From positions 1 through 46,779 of the forward strand of contig JAGHSF010000057.1 in assembly GCA_018065985.1 (NCBI GenBank): a stretch of DNA of 46,779 nt, given 5' to 3'. Each line of letters begins with the position of its first letter. Position 1 is the stretch's first letter. Source of the DNA: Candidatus Cryptobacteroides choladohippi. GTDB lineage: Bacteria; Bacteroidota; Bacteroidia; Bacteroidales; UBA932. The translations under genes and the position numbers were made by a program. Under the pieces are notes generated by a model that saw only the letters and a list, made by a program, of their open reading frames with translations, did no database searches and was not told where the DNA came from. Shown here piece after piece: positions 34,816-44,027 of the stretch.

Positions 34816-35697
34816 TCAGATGCTGTGTGCGAAGTGCGTGGGTTCCTTGGCCTTCTTTTCCGGAGCCTTGTGGACTGCGGCTGCGGGCTTCTTCGCGATG
34901 CCGGCGTAGACCAGCAGGGCGATTCCCGCGAGTATGAAGGGGATGCTCAGGAGCTGGCCCATGTTGAGTGCCATGCTCTCCTCGAATCCGACCTGGGGCT
35001 CCTTGATGAACTCGATGAGGAAGCGCATGCCGAAGCAACCGATGAGGAATGCGCCGAAGAAGAATCCGCGGTGTACCTTGTCAAGTCTCTTCTTGTACAC
35101 GAGCAGCAGCGATACGCCCAGAATGAGGTAGCTGAGAGCCTCGTAGATGTGTGTGGGGTGCTTGGGCTCGGTCTCTCCCCGGAGCTGGTATACGAATCCC
35201 CAGGGCAGATTGGTGACATCGCCGTATATCTCTGAGTTGAAGAGGTTTCCAAGGCGGATGAGGCATCCTGCAAAGGCCACGGTGATGCAAAGCCTGTCCA
35301 TGACCCAGAGGAAATCGAAGTCGTTTTCCTTGCCGTAGCGCCGGCTGAACCACCACATGCCCAGAAGGAGGGCGATTGCCCCGCCGTGACTGGCGAGACC
35401 GCCTTTCCACGGCATGAAGATCTCCAGGAATCCCTTCCAGCTGCCGAGGTAGTAGTCGGGCTGGTAGAACAGGCAGTGGCCGAGTCTGGCTCCCACGATG
35501 GTGCATATCAGCAGGGTATACAGAAGCGGGTCGAGAAGGGTCTCGGGAATGCCCTCGCGCCTGAAGAACTTACGGAAGATGAACCAGCCGATGATGAAGC
35601 CGGATACGAACAGGATGGAGTACCACCTGATGTCAAGCCCGAAGATGTGCATTATCACCGGGTCGACATGCCAATTGACGGAAAGCATGTTGAACAT
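34816..35697 (-). CDS. lgt: Prolipoprotein diacylglyceryl transferase
   Basis: The 293-residue multi-pass protein has the Lgt signature: RWYSILFVSGFIIGW, GARLGHCLFY, KGGLASHGGAIALL, and the motif CLIRLGNLFNSEIYG. It transfers diacylglycerol to lipobox cysteine, so it is needed for the many lipoproteins in this window. The C-terminal tail is lysine- and alanine-rich (KKPAAAVHKAPEKKAKEP). I chose ATG 35697, next to the -7 element; ATG 35688 is a possible shorter start. Confidence 0.96.
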   Translation of the reverse strand: MFNMLSVNWHVDPVIMHIFGLDIRWYSILFVSGFIIGWFIFRKFFRREGIPETLLDPLLYTLLICTIVGARLGHCLFYQPDYYLGSWKGFLEIFMPWKGGLASHGGAIALLLGMWWFSRRYGKENDFDFLWVMDRLCITVAFAGCLIRLGNLFNSEIYGDVTNLPWGFVYQLRGETEPKHPTHIYEALSYLILGVSLLLVYKKRLDKVHRGFFFGAFLIGCFGMRFLIEFIKEPQVGFEESMALNMGQLLSIPFILAGIALLVYAGIAKKPAAAVHKAPEKKAKEPTHFAHSI

Positions 35698-35703
35698 AAT
35701 TCG

Positions 35704-35711
35704 CAAATATA
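35704..35711 (-). promoter_or_regulatory. -7 promoter element for lgt
   Basis: TATATTTG on the minus strand lies 6 nt before ATG 35697 and 15 nt before ATG 35688. This would give a leaderless or very short-leader transcript. Confidence 0.55.
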
Positions 35712-35744
35712 ATTTTTTCTTTTTAAAGCACGCTTCTTTTTTCC

Positions 35745-35752
35745 TATCTTTG
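35745..35752 (+). promoter_or_regulatory. -7 promoter element for the RND efflux operon
   Basis: TATCTTTG lies 8 nt before the in-frame TTG at 35761 and 68 nt before ATG 35821. A TGCGCGCGCA palindrome is in the sequence between them (35777-35786). Confidence 0.6.
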
Positions 35753-35820
35753 CACGTTTTTTGCATGCGTATATATTGCGCGCGCATTATGCGCGAGAGC
35801 ATGAAAATCGTTTTTTAGAT

Positions 35821-37320
35821 ATGATAGAAATTCTAACATGTATGTTGGCCCTCGCTCCCCAGGCACAGGAAGCGGTCCTTGCCCCTCAGGATTCTGTCGA
35901 GGCGCCGACGGTCATCACTCTCGAGGAGGCGCTGCAGATAGCGCTTAGCGAGAATGCCTCTGTCAAAGTCGCAGACAAGGAAATCGAGCGCACCGGCTAT
36001 GCCCGCAAGGGTGCATATGCCGCCCTTTATCCCACTCTTGACGGTAACGCCTCATATCAGCGCACCATCAAGAAGCAGGTCATGTATATGGATGGCGGCG
36101 GATTCGACATCGGTGGGATGATAGGGGAAACCCTCATGACTTACCTGACACCCCTGTATGCACAGCATCCCAATGTTCCCATCCCGACCCCGGTCGACCC
36201 GGAACCTGAGGATGACAAGCCAAGCGGCGGAATCTCTGTCGGCCGCTGGAATACCTGGACTGCAGGTATCAATGCCAGCATGCCGCTCGTGAACGCACAG
36301 CTGTGGAAGAGCCTCGAGATTTCCGACCAGGATGTGGAACTCGCGATCGAGAAGGCCCGCAGCTCGCGCCTCGACATGGTGAACCAGGTCAAGCAGGCTT
36401 ACTTCGCATGTCTTCTTTCCCGCGATGCATTCGAGGTCTACAAGAAGGTCTATGAGAACGCCGTTGCGAACCTCGAGCAGATCCAGCGCAAGTACAATGT
36501 CCAGAAGGCTTCCGAGCTTGACCTCACACGCGCCACGACGACCGTGGCCAATGCCATCCCCAACGTGTATGAGGCCGAGAATGCCGTTATTCTGACATTA
36601 TGGCAGCTCAAGGCTGTGATGGGCGTGGACCTTGATCAGAACATCGACGTTGCCGGAAGTCTGTCGGATTATGCCGCCCACATGTTCTACGACATCCGCA
36701 GCAGCGAAGAACTCGACCTTGCCGACAATACGACAATGCGCCAGCTGGCCATCCAGGCGGAGCAGCTCGCGAACACGATCAAGCTTCAGAAATACGCCAG
36801 CCTTCCCAGCCTCTCGCTCGGATTTGCCTATAATCTGAACGCCATGACCAACGACTTCAAGTTCAGCGAGTATCAGTGGAGCCCGTATTCTTACGTGGGC
36901 CTGAGCCTCAATATCCCCATCTTTGCCGGTGGCAAGAGGGCCAATGCCGTCAAGCAGGCGACCGTCCAGGCCAGCGAGCTTGAGATCCAGCGCGCCAATA
37001 CCGAGCGCCAGCTCAAGATAGCCATCCGCCAGTATCTCAACACGATGGAATCTTCCATGAAGAGCTACAGCGCAGCGGAGAGTGCCGTGGGAACTGCGCA
37101 GAAGGCATTCGATATCGCCCAGAAATCATACAACGTCGGCCGCAGCACCCTTACCGACCTCAATGACGCCCAGCTTGCCCTTGTGCAGACCCAGCTCAGC
37201 GTCACACAGGCCATCTACAACTTTGTGATAGCGAAGGCGAACCTTGAAAGTACACTCGGCGCCGACTTCATCGACGAGGCCGGCAATGTTCAACTGAATA
37301 AAACATACAGAAATGAATAG
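35821..37320 (+). CDS. TolC-family outer-membrane efflux protein
   Basis: From ATG 35821 the protein is 499 residues, with a short hydrophobic start (MIEILTCMLALAPQAQ) and two outer-membrane efflux repeats rich in long amphipathic helices (EIERTGYARKGAYAALYP, LEISDQDVELAIEKA, YNVQKASELDLTRATT, SYNVGRSTLTDLNDAQLALV). It forms the outer-membrane duct of an RND pump. The 5' end is uncertain: an in-frame TTG at 35761 adds 20 residues, and one more T in the six-T run at 35811 would join MKIVF to this frame. It overlaps the adaptor gene by 8 nt. Confidence 0.9.
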   Translation: MIEILTCMLALAPQAQEAVLAPQDSVEAPTVITLEEALQIALSENASVKVADKEIERTGYARKGAYAALYPTLDGNASYQRTIKKQVMYMDGGGFDIGGMIGETLMTYLTPLYAQHPNVPIPTPVDPEPEDDKPSGGISVGRWNTWTAGINASMPLVNAQLWKSLEISDQDVELAIEKARSSRLDMVNQVKQAYFACLLSRDAFEVYKKVYENAVANLEQIQRKYNVQKASELDLTRATTTVANAIPNVYEAENAVILTLWQLKAVMGVDLDQNIDVAGSLSDYAAHMFYDIRSSEELDLADNTTMRQLAIQAEQLANTIKLQKYASLPSLSLGFAYNLNAMTNDFKFSEYQWSPYSYVGLSLNIPIFAGGKRANAVKQATVQASELEIQRANTERQLKIAIRQYLNTMESSMKSYSAAESAVGTAQKAFDIAQKSYNVGRSTLTDLNDAQLALVQTQLSVTQAIYNFVIAKANLESTLGADFIDEAGNVQLNKTYRNE

Positions 37321-38344
37321 TAAGACAACGTTAGCAATCATCGTTCTTGCTGCAGCATGTGCAGGATGCCAGCGCAAGGATGCAAAGACAGGCGAGGCAC
37401 CCGTACCCGCTGTGACAGCGGAGGCTCCGATAGTGTTCGTGAGAACCGTAGAGAAGGAAACGATCCCGCAGGATGCGGTCTATGCCAGCTCGGTGCAGGC
37501 GAATGCCATCAACAACATCGCACCTCAGAGCGGAAACCGCATACGCAAGATCAACGTCGAGATAGGAGACTTCGTGAACCAGGGCCAGATTCTTGCCGAG
37601 ATGGACAAGGTGCAGCTCGAGCAGGCCGAACTGAAGCTGAAGAACGATGAGGCGGAACTCGCCCGTGTCCGCCAGCTCCTTCAGGAAGGCGGCATCAGCC
37701 AGAGCGACTTCGATCAGCTGCAGCTCGCCTTCAACGTGTCCCAGAGCAGTTTCAAGAATCTTGAGGACAACACCATTCTCCGCAGCCCCATCAGCGGTGT
37801 CGTTTCCGCCCGCAACTATGACCGCGGGGACATGTATACCATGGGCCAGCCCATCTTCACAGTCCAGCAGATCACTCCCGTGAAGATCCTCGTGGGCGTG
37901 TCGGAGTCGGACTATACCAAGGTGAAGAGGGGCGACAAGGCAACCGTCACCGTGGACGCACTTCCCGGCAAGGAGTTCTCTGGCACCGTGATCCGTCTCT
38001 ATCCTACAATGGACGCCGCCACCCATACGTTCATGGCCGAGGTCCAGGTACGCAACGAGAAGAGGGAACTCCGTCCCGGCATGTACGCACGCGTGACCCT
38101 TGACTTCGGTGCAACTCAGAACTTTGCCGTTCCCGACGCTGCAATCGTGAAGCAGCAGGGCTCTGGGCAGAGGTCGGTGTACGTCTATGACGGCGACACC
38201 GGCACCGTTCTGCTCAGGAACGTCGAGCTTGGCCGCCATTTCGATGGCAAGTATGAGATTGTCTCAGGTCTTGACGAGGGCGAGCAGGTGGTTGTGAAGG
38301 GCCAGACAGCCCTGAAGTCAGGCATTAAGGTGGAGGTCAGGTAA
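37313..38344 (+). CDS. RND efflux periplasmic adaptor lipoprotein (HlyD/MFP family)
   Basis: The 343-residue protein begins with a signal ending in CAGC, giving a lipidated Cys near residue 19. The order is the usual one: barrel-sandwich/lipoyl (GNRIRKINVEIGDFVNQGQILAEMD), a short alpha-hairpin (QLEQAELKLKNDEAEL), then SPISGVVSARNYDRGDMY, beta-barrel and membrane-proximal domains. It links the inner-membrane pump to the TolC-type channel. It is the second gene of the operon. Confidence 0.94.
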   Translation: MNSKTTLAIIVLAAACAGCQRKDAKTGEAPVPAVTAEAPIVFVRTVEKETIPQDAVYASSVQANAINNIAPQSGNRIRKINVEIGDFVNQGQILAEMDKVQLEQAELKLKNDEAELARVRQLLQEGGISQSDFDQLQLAFNVSQSSFKNLEDNTILRSPISGVVSARNYDRGDMYTMGQPIFTVQQITPVKILVGVSESDYTKVKRGDKATVTVDALPGKEFSGTVIRLYPTMDAATHTFMAEVQVRNEKRELRPGMYARVTLDFGATQNFAVPDAAIVKQQGSGQRSVYVYDGDTGTVLLRNVELGRHFDGKYEIVSGLDEGEQVVVKGQTALKSGIKVEVR

Positions 38345-41300
38345 ATGAGCATCTATAGAAAAGCGGTCAACAATCCGGTGACGACGACGCTGATCTTTGT
38401 CGCCTTCATGGTGTTCGGCATATTCTCGCTGATCAACACCAGCATCGCCCAGTTCCCGGAATTCGACTCGAATACCATCATGGTCATGTCTTCGTATCAG
38501 GGTGCCAATGCAGCCGATATCGAGACCAACCTTACGAAAATCCTCGAGAACGCCCTGAACGGTGTCGAGAACCTCAAGGAACTCACCTCGAAGTCAAAGG
38601 AGAACATCAGTCTCCTTACATTGGAGTTTGAATACGGAACGGATATCGAGGAGGCCACAAACAATGTCCGGGACAAACTGGACATGGTGAACTCCCAACT
38701 CCCGGATGGCGTCACCGTCCCCGTGATCTTCAAGTTCAGCGCCGACGACATGCCCATCATGATGCTCTCGGCCACGGCAACCGAAAGCGCGGCAGCTCTC
38801 GACAAGATCCTTGACGACAGGGTAGCCACCCCTCTTGCACGTGTGTCGGGAGTCGGTACCGTCAGCGTGAGCGGCGCTCCCACCCGTGAGATCAAGGTCT
38901 ACTGCGACCCGAACAAGTTGCAGGCATACGGCCTCAGCGTCTCTACCATATCATCCCTCATCGCGGCAGAGAACAGAAACCTCCCTTCCGGCAACATCGA
39001 CATCGGATCTGAAACCTATACTCTCCGCGTGCAGAAGGAGTTTTCCGACCCGTCAGAGCTTCTTGACATAGTGCTCGGCTCGGTGAACGGACGCACGGTA
39101 TATCTGCGCGATGTGGCCAGCGTGGTCGATGGCAGCCAGGAGCGGGAGCAGGAGTCCTACACGAACGGCAGCCGCTCGGCCCGCATCATCATCCAGAAGC
39201 AGAGCGGTGCAAACACCGTGAACGTCATCAAGGGTGTGAAGAAGGCGCTCAAGAAGATAGAGAAGGACCTTCCCAGCGACGTCGACATCATCATGGTCCG
39301 TGACGGTTCGGAGGAGATCATCCATACGATCAACAGCCTCAAGGAGACCATCCTGATCACCTTCCTTGTGGTGATGCTCGTCGTGTTCATCTTCCTTGGC
39401 AACTGGAAGTCCACCTTCATCATCGTCCTTTCCATCCCTATGGCGCTGCTTGCGTCACTGGTATATCTGTTTGCAACCGGCAACACCCTGAACATCATTT
39501 CGATGTCGGCGCTGTCCATTGCCATCGGCATGGTCGTGGACGATGCCATCGTGGTGCTTGAGAATGTGTCCACGCACCTGTCGCGCGGCGAGAAGCCCAA
39601 GGAGGCTGCCGTCCATGGTACCGCCGAGGTTGGCATTTCCGTCATCGCATCCACATTGACGATGCTCTGCGTGTTCCTGCCGCTCACCATGATTTCCGGT
39701 ATGGCGGGCATAATGTTCAAGCAGCTGGGCTGGATCGTCAGCATCATCATGATAGTGTCGACCACTGCGGCGCTGACCCTCGTGCCCATGCTGTGCTCGC
39801 GCTGGCTCAAGCCCAACGAGGAACACGGCAGGCTCTACAGGATGTTCTTCACCCCCATCGACAAGTTCCTCGACAAGATATCGCACGGCTATTCCCGCGT
39901 CATAGGCTGGGCCGTCACACATCGCAAGACCGTCATCTTCGGCGCGTTCGGCATCTTCATGGCCGTTCTCATGCTTCTTGGTCCGGGACTCAAGACAGAG
40001 TTCTTCCCCCATGCCGACAGTGACACCGTCTCTGCGACCATCGAACTGCCCATGGGTACGGCGCAGGCAGTGACCGCCGACCTCTCTGAGCGCATCACCG
40101 GTCAGATTCTCGAACAGGTGCCCGAGACCAGGGTGCTCAACGCCACCTTCGGCCAGGCTGATACCGACAACATCTTTGCGAACATGCAGAGCAACGGTAC
40201 CCATATCCTCTCGGTAAACATGAATATCGGCCGTCCGGCATCGCGCGAGCGCACATCCGCCGAGATAGCCGACGTCGTACGCGCCATCCTCAGGGAATAC
40301 CCTGAGATCCGCAAGGCGAACGTCAACGACGGCGGCATGGGCATGGGCGGCGCCTCGACTGTGGATATAGAGGTCTACGGCTACAGCTTCGAGGAGACTG
40401 ACCGCGTTGCCAAGGAATTGCAGGCCAAGCTGCTTGCAACTCCCGAGTATTCTCAGGTCATCCTCAGCCGCGACGAATACACTCCCGAGTACCAGATGGA
40501 CTTCGACCGCACCAAGCTTGCAATGCACGGCCTGAATTCCACCACTGCAGGTTCCGCCTTCAGTGCGGCCATGAGCGGATCGGTGACTTCGTTCTACCGT
40601 GAGGATGGTGACGAGTACAGCATCCGTGTGAGGTATGCTCCCGAGTTCCGTACCAGCATCGAAGACATGGAGAACATCATAGTCTACAATGCGCAGGGCC
40701 AGCCCGTCCGCATGAAGGAACTCGGCAACGTGGTCGAGACTCTTGTGCCCCCTACCATCGAGCGCAAGGACCGTGACCGTCTCATCACCGTCAAGGGCAT
40801 AGTCGCAAACAAGGTGGCCCTCAGTGAGGCTGTGAATGCTGCTCAGCAGATCATCAACGACACTCCCATCCCTTCGGAACTCAGCATCGTGATTGCCGGT
40901 GACTATGAGGACCAGCAGAAGATGTTCCATGACCTGCTCATCCTCATCGTGCTCATCATCCTTCTCGTGTACATGGTGATGGCATCTCAGTTCGAGTCGT
41001 TCATGAGTCCGTTCGTGATCATGTTCAGTGTGCCTTTCGCACTTACCGGCGTGCTGCTCGGACTCTGGACCAGCGGACAGGCTCTGGGCATGATGGGTAT
41101 GGTCGGAATCATCATCCTCCTGGGTATTGTGGTGAAGAACGGTATCGTGCTCATCGACTATACCATACTCTGCCGTGAAAGGGGCATGAGTGTTGTCGAA
41201 GCGTCAGTGACTGCAGCCCGCAGCCGTCTGCGTCCTATCCTCATGACCACTCTCACCACAGTGCTCGGCATGCTGCCTATGGCTGTGGGCCGCGGCGAAG

Positions 41301-41440
41301 GATCCGAGATGTGGCGTCCGCTCGGCGTCACCGTCTGCTGGGGTCTTTCCATCTCGACCCTTATCACCCTGATCCTCATCCCTTCAGTCTACTGTGTGTT
41401 TGCAACCCGTCAGGAAAAGAAAGCCAATAAGAAGAAATGA
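38345..41440 (+). CDS. RND-family efflux transporter permease (AcrB-like)
   Basis: The protein is 1031 residues with 12 membrane helices in two halves and two large periplasmic loops. The proton-relay aspartates are Asp399-Asp400 in GMVVDDAIVVLENV. The second half has VGIIILLGIVVKNGIVLIDY and LRPILMTTLTTVLGMLPMA. It drives export of small hydrophobic molecules by proton antiport. Substrates are unknown. It starts directly after the adaptor stop and overlaps the PG0541-type gene by ATGA. Confidence 0.96.
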   Translation: MSIYRKAVNNPVTTTLIFVAFMVFGIFSLINTSIAQFPEFDSNTIMVMSSYQGANAADIETNLTKILENALNGVENLKELTSKSKENISLLTLEFEYGTDIEEATNNVRDKLDMVNSQLPDGVTVPVIFKFSADDMPIMMLSATATESAAALDKILDDRVATPLARVSGVGTVSVSGAPTREIKVYCDPNKLQAYGLSVSTISSLIAAENRNLPSGNIDIGSETYTLRVQKEFSDPSELLDIVLGSVNGRTVYLRDVASVVDGSQEREQESYTNGSRSARIIIQKQSGANTVNVIKGVKKALKKIEKDLPSDVDIIMVRDGSEEIIHTINSLKETILITFLVVMLVVFIFLGNWKSTFIIVLSIPMALLASLVYLFATGNTLNIISMSALSIAIGMVVDDAIVVLENVSTHLSRGEKPKEAAVHGTAEVGISVIASTLTMLCVFLPLTMISGMAGIMFKQLGWIVSIIMIVSTTAALTLVPMLCSRWLKPNEEHGRLYRMFFTPIDKFLDKISHGYSRVIGWAVTHRKTVIFGAFGIFMAVLMLLGPGLKTEFFPHADSDTVSATIELPMGTAQAVTADLSERITGQILEQVPETRVLNATFGQADTDNIFANMQSNGTHILSVNMNIGRPASRERTSAEIADVVRAILREYPEIRKANVNDGGMGMGGASTVDIEVYGYSFEETDRVAKELQAKLLATPEYSQVILSRDEYTPEYQMDFDRTKLAMHGLNSTTAGSAFSAAMSGSVTSFYREDGDEYSIRVRYAPEFRTSIEDMENIIVYNAQGQPVRMKELGNVVETLVPPTIERKDRDRLITVKGIVANKVALSEAVNAAQQIINDTPIPSELSIVIAGDYEDQQKMFHDLLILIVLIILLVYMVMASQFESFMSPFVIMFSVPFALTGVLLGLWTSGQALGMMGMVGIIILLGIVVKNGIVLIDYTILCRERGMSVVEASVTAARSRLRPILMTTLTTVLGMLPMAVGRGEGSEMWRPLGVTVCWGLSISTLITLILIPSVYCVFATRQEKKANKKK

Positions 41441-41730
41441 AAGCATTGTTCATAGCATATAATCAGGCATTCAACGAAGAAATAGCCGAAATCCTCGAGA
41501 AGAACGGCCAGCGCGGCTTTACCCGCTGGACCGATATACAGGGCCGCGGCAGCGTCGACGGTACTCCCCATATGGGAAGCCACGCCTGGCCTGAAATGTC
41601 CCATGCCATCCTCTCATGTGTCGAGGATGACAAGGTGGAGCCCATCATGGCTCAGCTCAAGGAGGCCGACATGGCGGCCAAGGATTTGGGTCTCAGAGCC
41701 TTTGTATGGAATGTGGAAATGTTTTATTAA
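41437..41730 (+). CDS. PG0541-type transporter-associated PII-like protein
   Basis: The 97-residue protein belongs to the small ferredoxin-like/PII-like group that follows RND pumps in Bacteroidota: it starts MKALFIAYNQAFNEEI, with GFTRWTDIQGRGS and a C-terminal FVWNVE. A regulatory role at the pump by ligand binding is inferred from the family context. It overlaps the permease gene by 4 nt. Its stop codon lies inside the -7 element for thioredoxin. Confidence 0.9.
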   Translation: MKALFIAYNQAFNEEIAEILEKNGQRGFTRWTDIQGRGSVDGTPHMGSHAWPEMSHAILSCVEDDKVEPIMAQLKEADMAAKDLGLRAFVWNVEMFY

Positions 41731-41735
41731 CTTTG
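41701..41735 (+). promoter_or_regulatory. Promoter of the thioredoxin gene
   Basis: TTTG at 41701-41704, 23 nt, then TAACTTTG at 41728-41735, placed in the end of the PG0541-type gene. The ATG at 41741 is 5 nt further on. Thioredoxin can be expressed apart from the efflux operon. Confidence 0.65.
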
Positions 41736-41740
41736 TCAAC

Positions 41741-42055
41741 ATGGAAAAAGTTATTACAGAGAACAATATTGATGAGGTAATGGCTTCCGGACAGCCGGTG
41801 GTCATTGACTTCTGGGCACCTTGGTGCGGCCCCTGCCGCGTCCTTGGTCCTACCGTTGACGAAGTTGCAAACCAGTTCGCAGGCCGTGTCATCGTTGCAA
41901 AGTGCAACGTGGATGACTGCGAGGACATTGCAACCAAATACGGAATACGCAACATCCCCAGCGTGCTGTTCTTCAAGAACGGCGAGCTTGCCGACAGGAC
42001 CGTCGGACTTGTCTCAAAGGCTGAGATCGTTGCCAAGATCGAAAATCTCCTGTAA
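41741..42055 (+). CDS. trxA: Thioredoxin
   Basis: The 104-residue protein has the active site FWAPWCGPC (Cys29 and Cys32), then KCNVDDCEDIATKYGIRNIPSVLFF with the cis-Pro segment. It is a cytoplasmic disulfide reductase; no signal peptide is seen. The following gene starts 2 nt after its stop with a GTG codon, so they form an operon. Confidence 0.96.
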   Translation: MEKVITENNIDEVMASGQPVVIDFWAPWCGPCRVLGPTVDEVANQFAGRVIVAKCNVDDCEDIATKYGIRNIPSVLFFKNGELADRTVGLVSKAEIVAKIENLL

Positions 42056-42057
42056 GC

Positions 42058-43029
42058 GTGCAGAAGGAGATACTCGAATATCTTGGTGCTGACTGGATAT
42101 CTGTGCGGGACCTCATCTCCGGGGCCCTGCATTCCGATATCGGTCTTCTGAGTTCCGTCAACAACAACCTTCTTTCCCATTCCGGGAAGATGCTGCGCCC
42201 CGTCCTTACGCTTCTTATGGCAAGGGCGCTGGGCGGGAAGGCGAATCTCTCCAGCTGCCGCTATGCCGCTGCAGCGGAGCTCCTTCACAATGCGACCCTC
42301 CTTCATGACGATGTGGCCGATGCATCCCTGGAACGCCGCGGAGCCCCCACGGTAAATGCCCTGCTCGGCGCCAATGCCGCGGTGCTCGTGGGCGATTTCT
42401 GGCTTGCCAAGGCTGTGGAGATGATCCTCTCGTCAAAGGAACATCAGGAGACGGTGGTCACGCTCTTCTCAAAGACTCTGGTGGACCTTGCTGAAGGCGA
42501 GATGCTCCAGCTGGAGAAGGCGTCCAGCGCCGATACCCGGGAGTCCGACTACTTCCGTATCATAGGCTGCAAGACCGCTTCCCTTTTCGAAGTCGCATGT
42601 GAATCGGCCGCCGTGTCGGTTGGTGCGTCTGACGATTACCGGAAGGCGGCCAGGGAGTATGCCCATGCTGCGGGTCTGGCATTCCAGATCAAGGACGACA
42701 TTCTGGACTATGCCGGGAACTCACAGCTTGGAAAGCCTCTGGGCATAGACCTCAAGGAACAGAAGATCACCCTTCCTCTGCTCTGTGCAATGCGGGGCAG
42801 CCCAAGGGAAGCCGAGATACGGTCCATGATACGCGATATCCACGAGCATCCCGAGTATTGCGGGGTGGTCCGCGACTTCGTCCTTGAGCGCGGTGGCGTC
42901 GAGATGGCTGCAGCCAGGCTTGACGACTTCATCGAAAAGGCGGAACGTTCACTGGATGTCCTCCCTGATTCCATGGCCAGGACATTCCTTGTGGAACTCG
43001 TACGCTTCAACGCATTCAGGAACGTATGA
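42058..43029 (+). CDS. Polyprenyl synthetase family protein (trans-isoprenyl diphosphate synthase)
   Basis: The 323-residue protein uses a GTG start at 42058. The first aspartate-rich motif is HDDVAD (Asp84, Asp85, Asp88) and the second is IKDDILDYAG. It condenses isopentenyl diphosphate with an allylic primer to make a long chain, most likely the side chain of menaquinone. The small residues around the first motif cannot fix chain length here. It overlaps holB by 4 nt. Confidence 0.93.
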   Translation: MQKEILEYLGADWISVRDLISGALHSDIGLLSSVNNNLLSHSGKMLRPVLTLLMARALGGKANLSSCRYAAAAELLHNATLLHDDVADASLERRGAPTVNALLGANAAVLVGDFWLAKAVEMILSSKEHQETVVTLFSKTLVDLAEGEMLQLEKASSADTRESDYFRIIGCKTASLFEVACESAAVSVGASDDYRKAAREYAHAAGLAFQIKDDILDYAGNSQLGKPLGIDLKEQKITLPLLCAMRGSPREAEIRSMIRDIHEHPEYCGVVRDFVLERGGVEMAAARLDDFIEKAERSLDVLPDSMARTFLVELVRFNAFRNV

Positions 43030-44027
43030 CATTCGCTCAGATACAAGGGAACGCAGACGTATGCAGGGGCCTGGCGGGCATGGTTTCGTCAGGGCGTATC
43101 CCTCACGCCATACTTCTGCACGAGGATGATGGCGGTGGCGCCATGCCTGTCGTGCTGGCCTTCCTTCAGTATCTGTATTGCGGCAACAGGACAGAGGCGG
43201 ATTCCTGTGATTCCTGCCCGTCCTGCAACAAGATATCGAAGCTCATCCATCCGGATGTGCATTTCGTGTTTCCGACGAACGCCCCGAATCTGTCTCAGAG
43301 CTATTCCTCGCAGTGGAGGGACCTTGTGCTTTCAAAGCCCTGCTTCACGGAGGCGGACCTTGCACAGGCACTCGGGATCGAGGGCAAGTCGTCGATCATA
43401 GCTGTGGCAGAGGCCAGGGCCATACTCGATACTCTGAGCCTCAGCGCACTTGAAGGCGGATACCGTGCAGTGGTGATATATCTGCCTGAGAAAATGAACC
43501 AGGAGGCAGCAAACCGCCTTCTGAAAATGATAGAGGAACCGCCTGCAATGACGCAGTTCCTGCTTGTGTGCCACTCTCCCGAGAAGGTCCTGCAGACCAT
43601 AGCATCCCGCTGCCAGTGCATCAGGATCCGCCCTCAGCGCCGGGATGAGAGGATAGGTACAGAGGAGTCCGAGAGTGTCTACAAGGACCTTTTCGGCCAG
43701 CTCATGACCGCATTCGGACGGCATGACCTCCTGGATGCGCTGGAGCTTGGCGAGGCTCTCTCCGCCCTGCCTTCGCGTGAGAGCGCCAAGGGATTCTGCC
43801 GATATGCCGCAGCGCGCATGCGCCAGATATTCCTCCTCCAGCAGGGACTCGGCGAGCTTGCCTCGCCCGACGGTGAGACGGCTGCGTGGGCGTCTTCCGT
43901 CAGAAAGACATTCCCGCGCCTTGCCCTGGAGACCCTTGACCGTGCCCAGATGCAGATCGGGCGCAACGTTAACCTGAAGATACTATTTGCCGACCTCGTC
44001 GGAAGACTATATACTATTTATGGATAA
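43026..44027 (+). CDS. holB: DNA polymerase III delta-prime subunit
   Basis: The 333-residue protein has the clamp-loader fold. The four Cys that bind zinc in this family are at about 52, 61, 64 and 67. The P-loop is degenerate (HEDDGGGAM), as in delta-prime, which does not hydrolyse ATP. The sensor-like region LPEKMNQEAANRLLKMIEEPP and the arginine-finger segment SRCQCIRIRPQ are clear. It helps load the sliding clamp. It overlaps the RicT-like gene by 8 nt. Confidence 0.93.
   Translation: MTFAQIQGNADVCRGLAGMVSSGRIPHAILLHEDDGGGAMPVVLAFLQYLYCGNRTEADSCDSCPSCNKISKLIHPDVHFVFPTNAPNLSQSYSSQWRDLVLSKPCFTEADLAQALGIEGKSSIIAVAEARAILDTLSLSALEGGYRAVVIYLPEKMNQEAANRLLKMIEEPPAMTQFLLVCHSPEKVLQTIASRCQCIRIRPQRRDERIGTEESESVYKDLFGQLMTAFGRHDLLDALELGEALSALPSRESAKGFCRYAAARMRQIFLLQQGLGELASPDGETAAWASSVRKTFPRLALETLDRAQMQIGRNVNLKILFADLVGRLYTIYG

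Noticed and set aside
39455..40930. 491-codon open frame opposite the RND permease
   Set aside because: It is a shadow of the permease, with no recognisable motif or start context.
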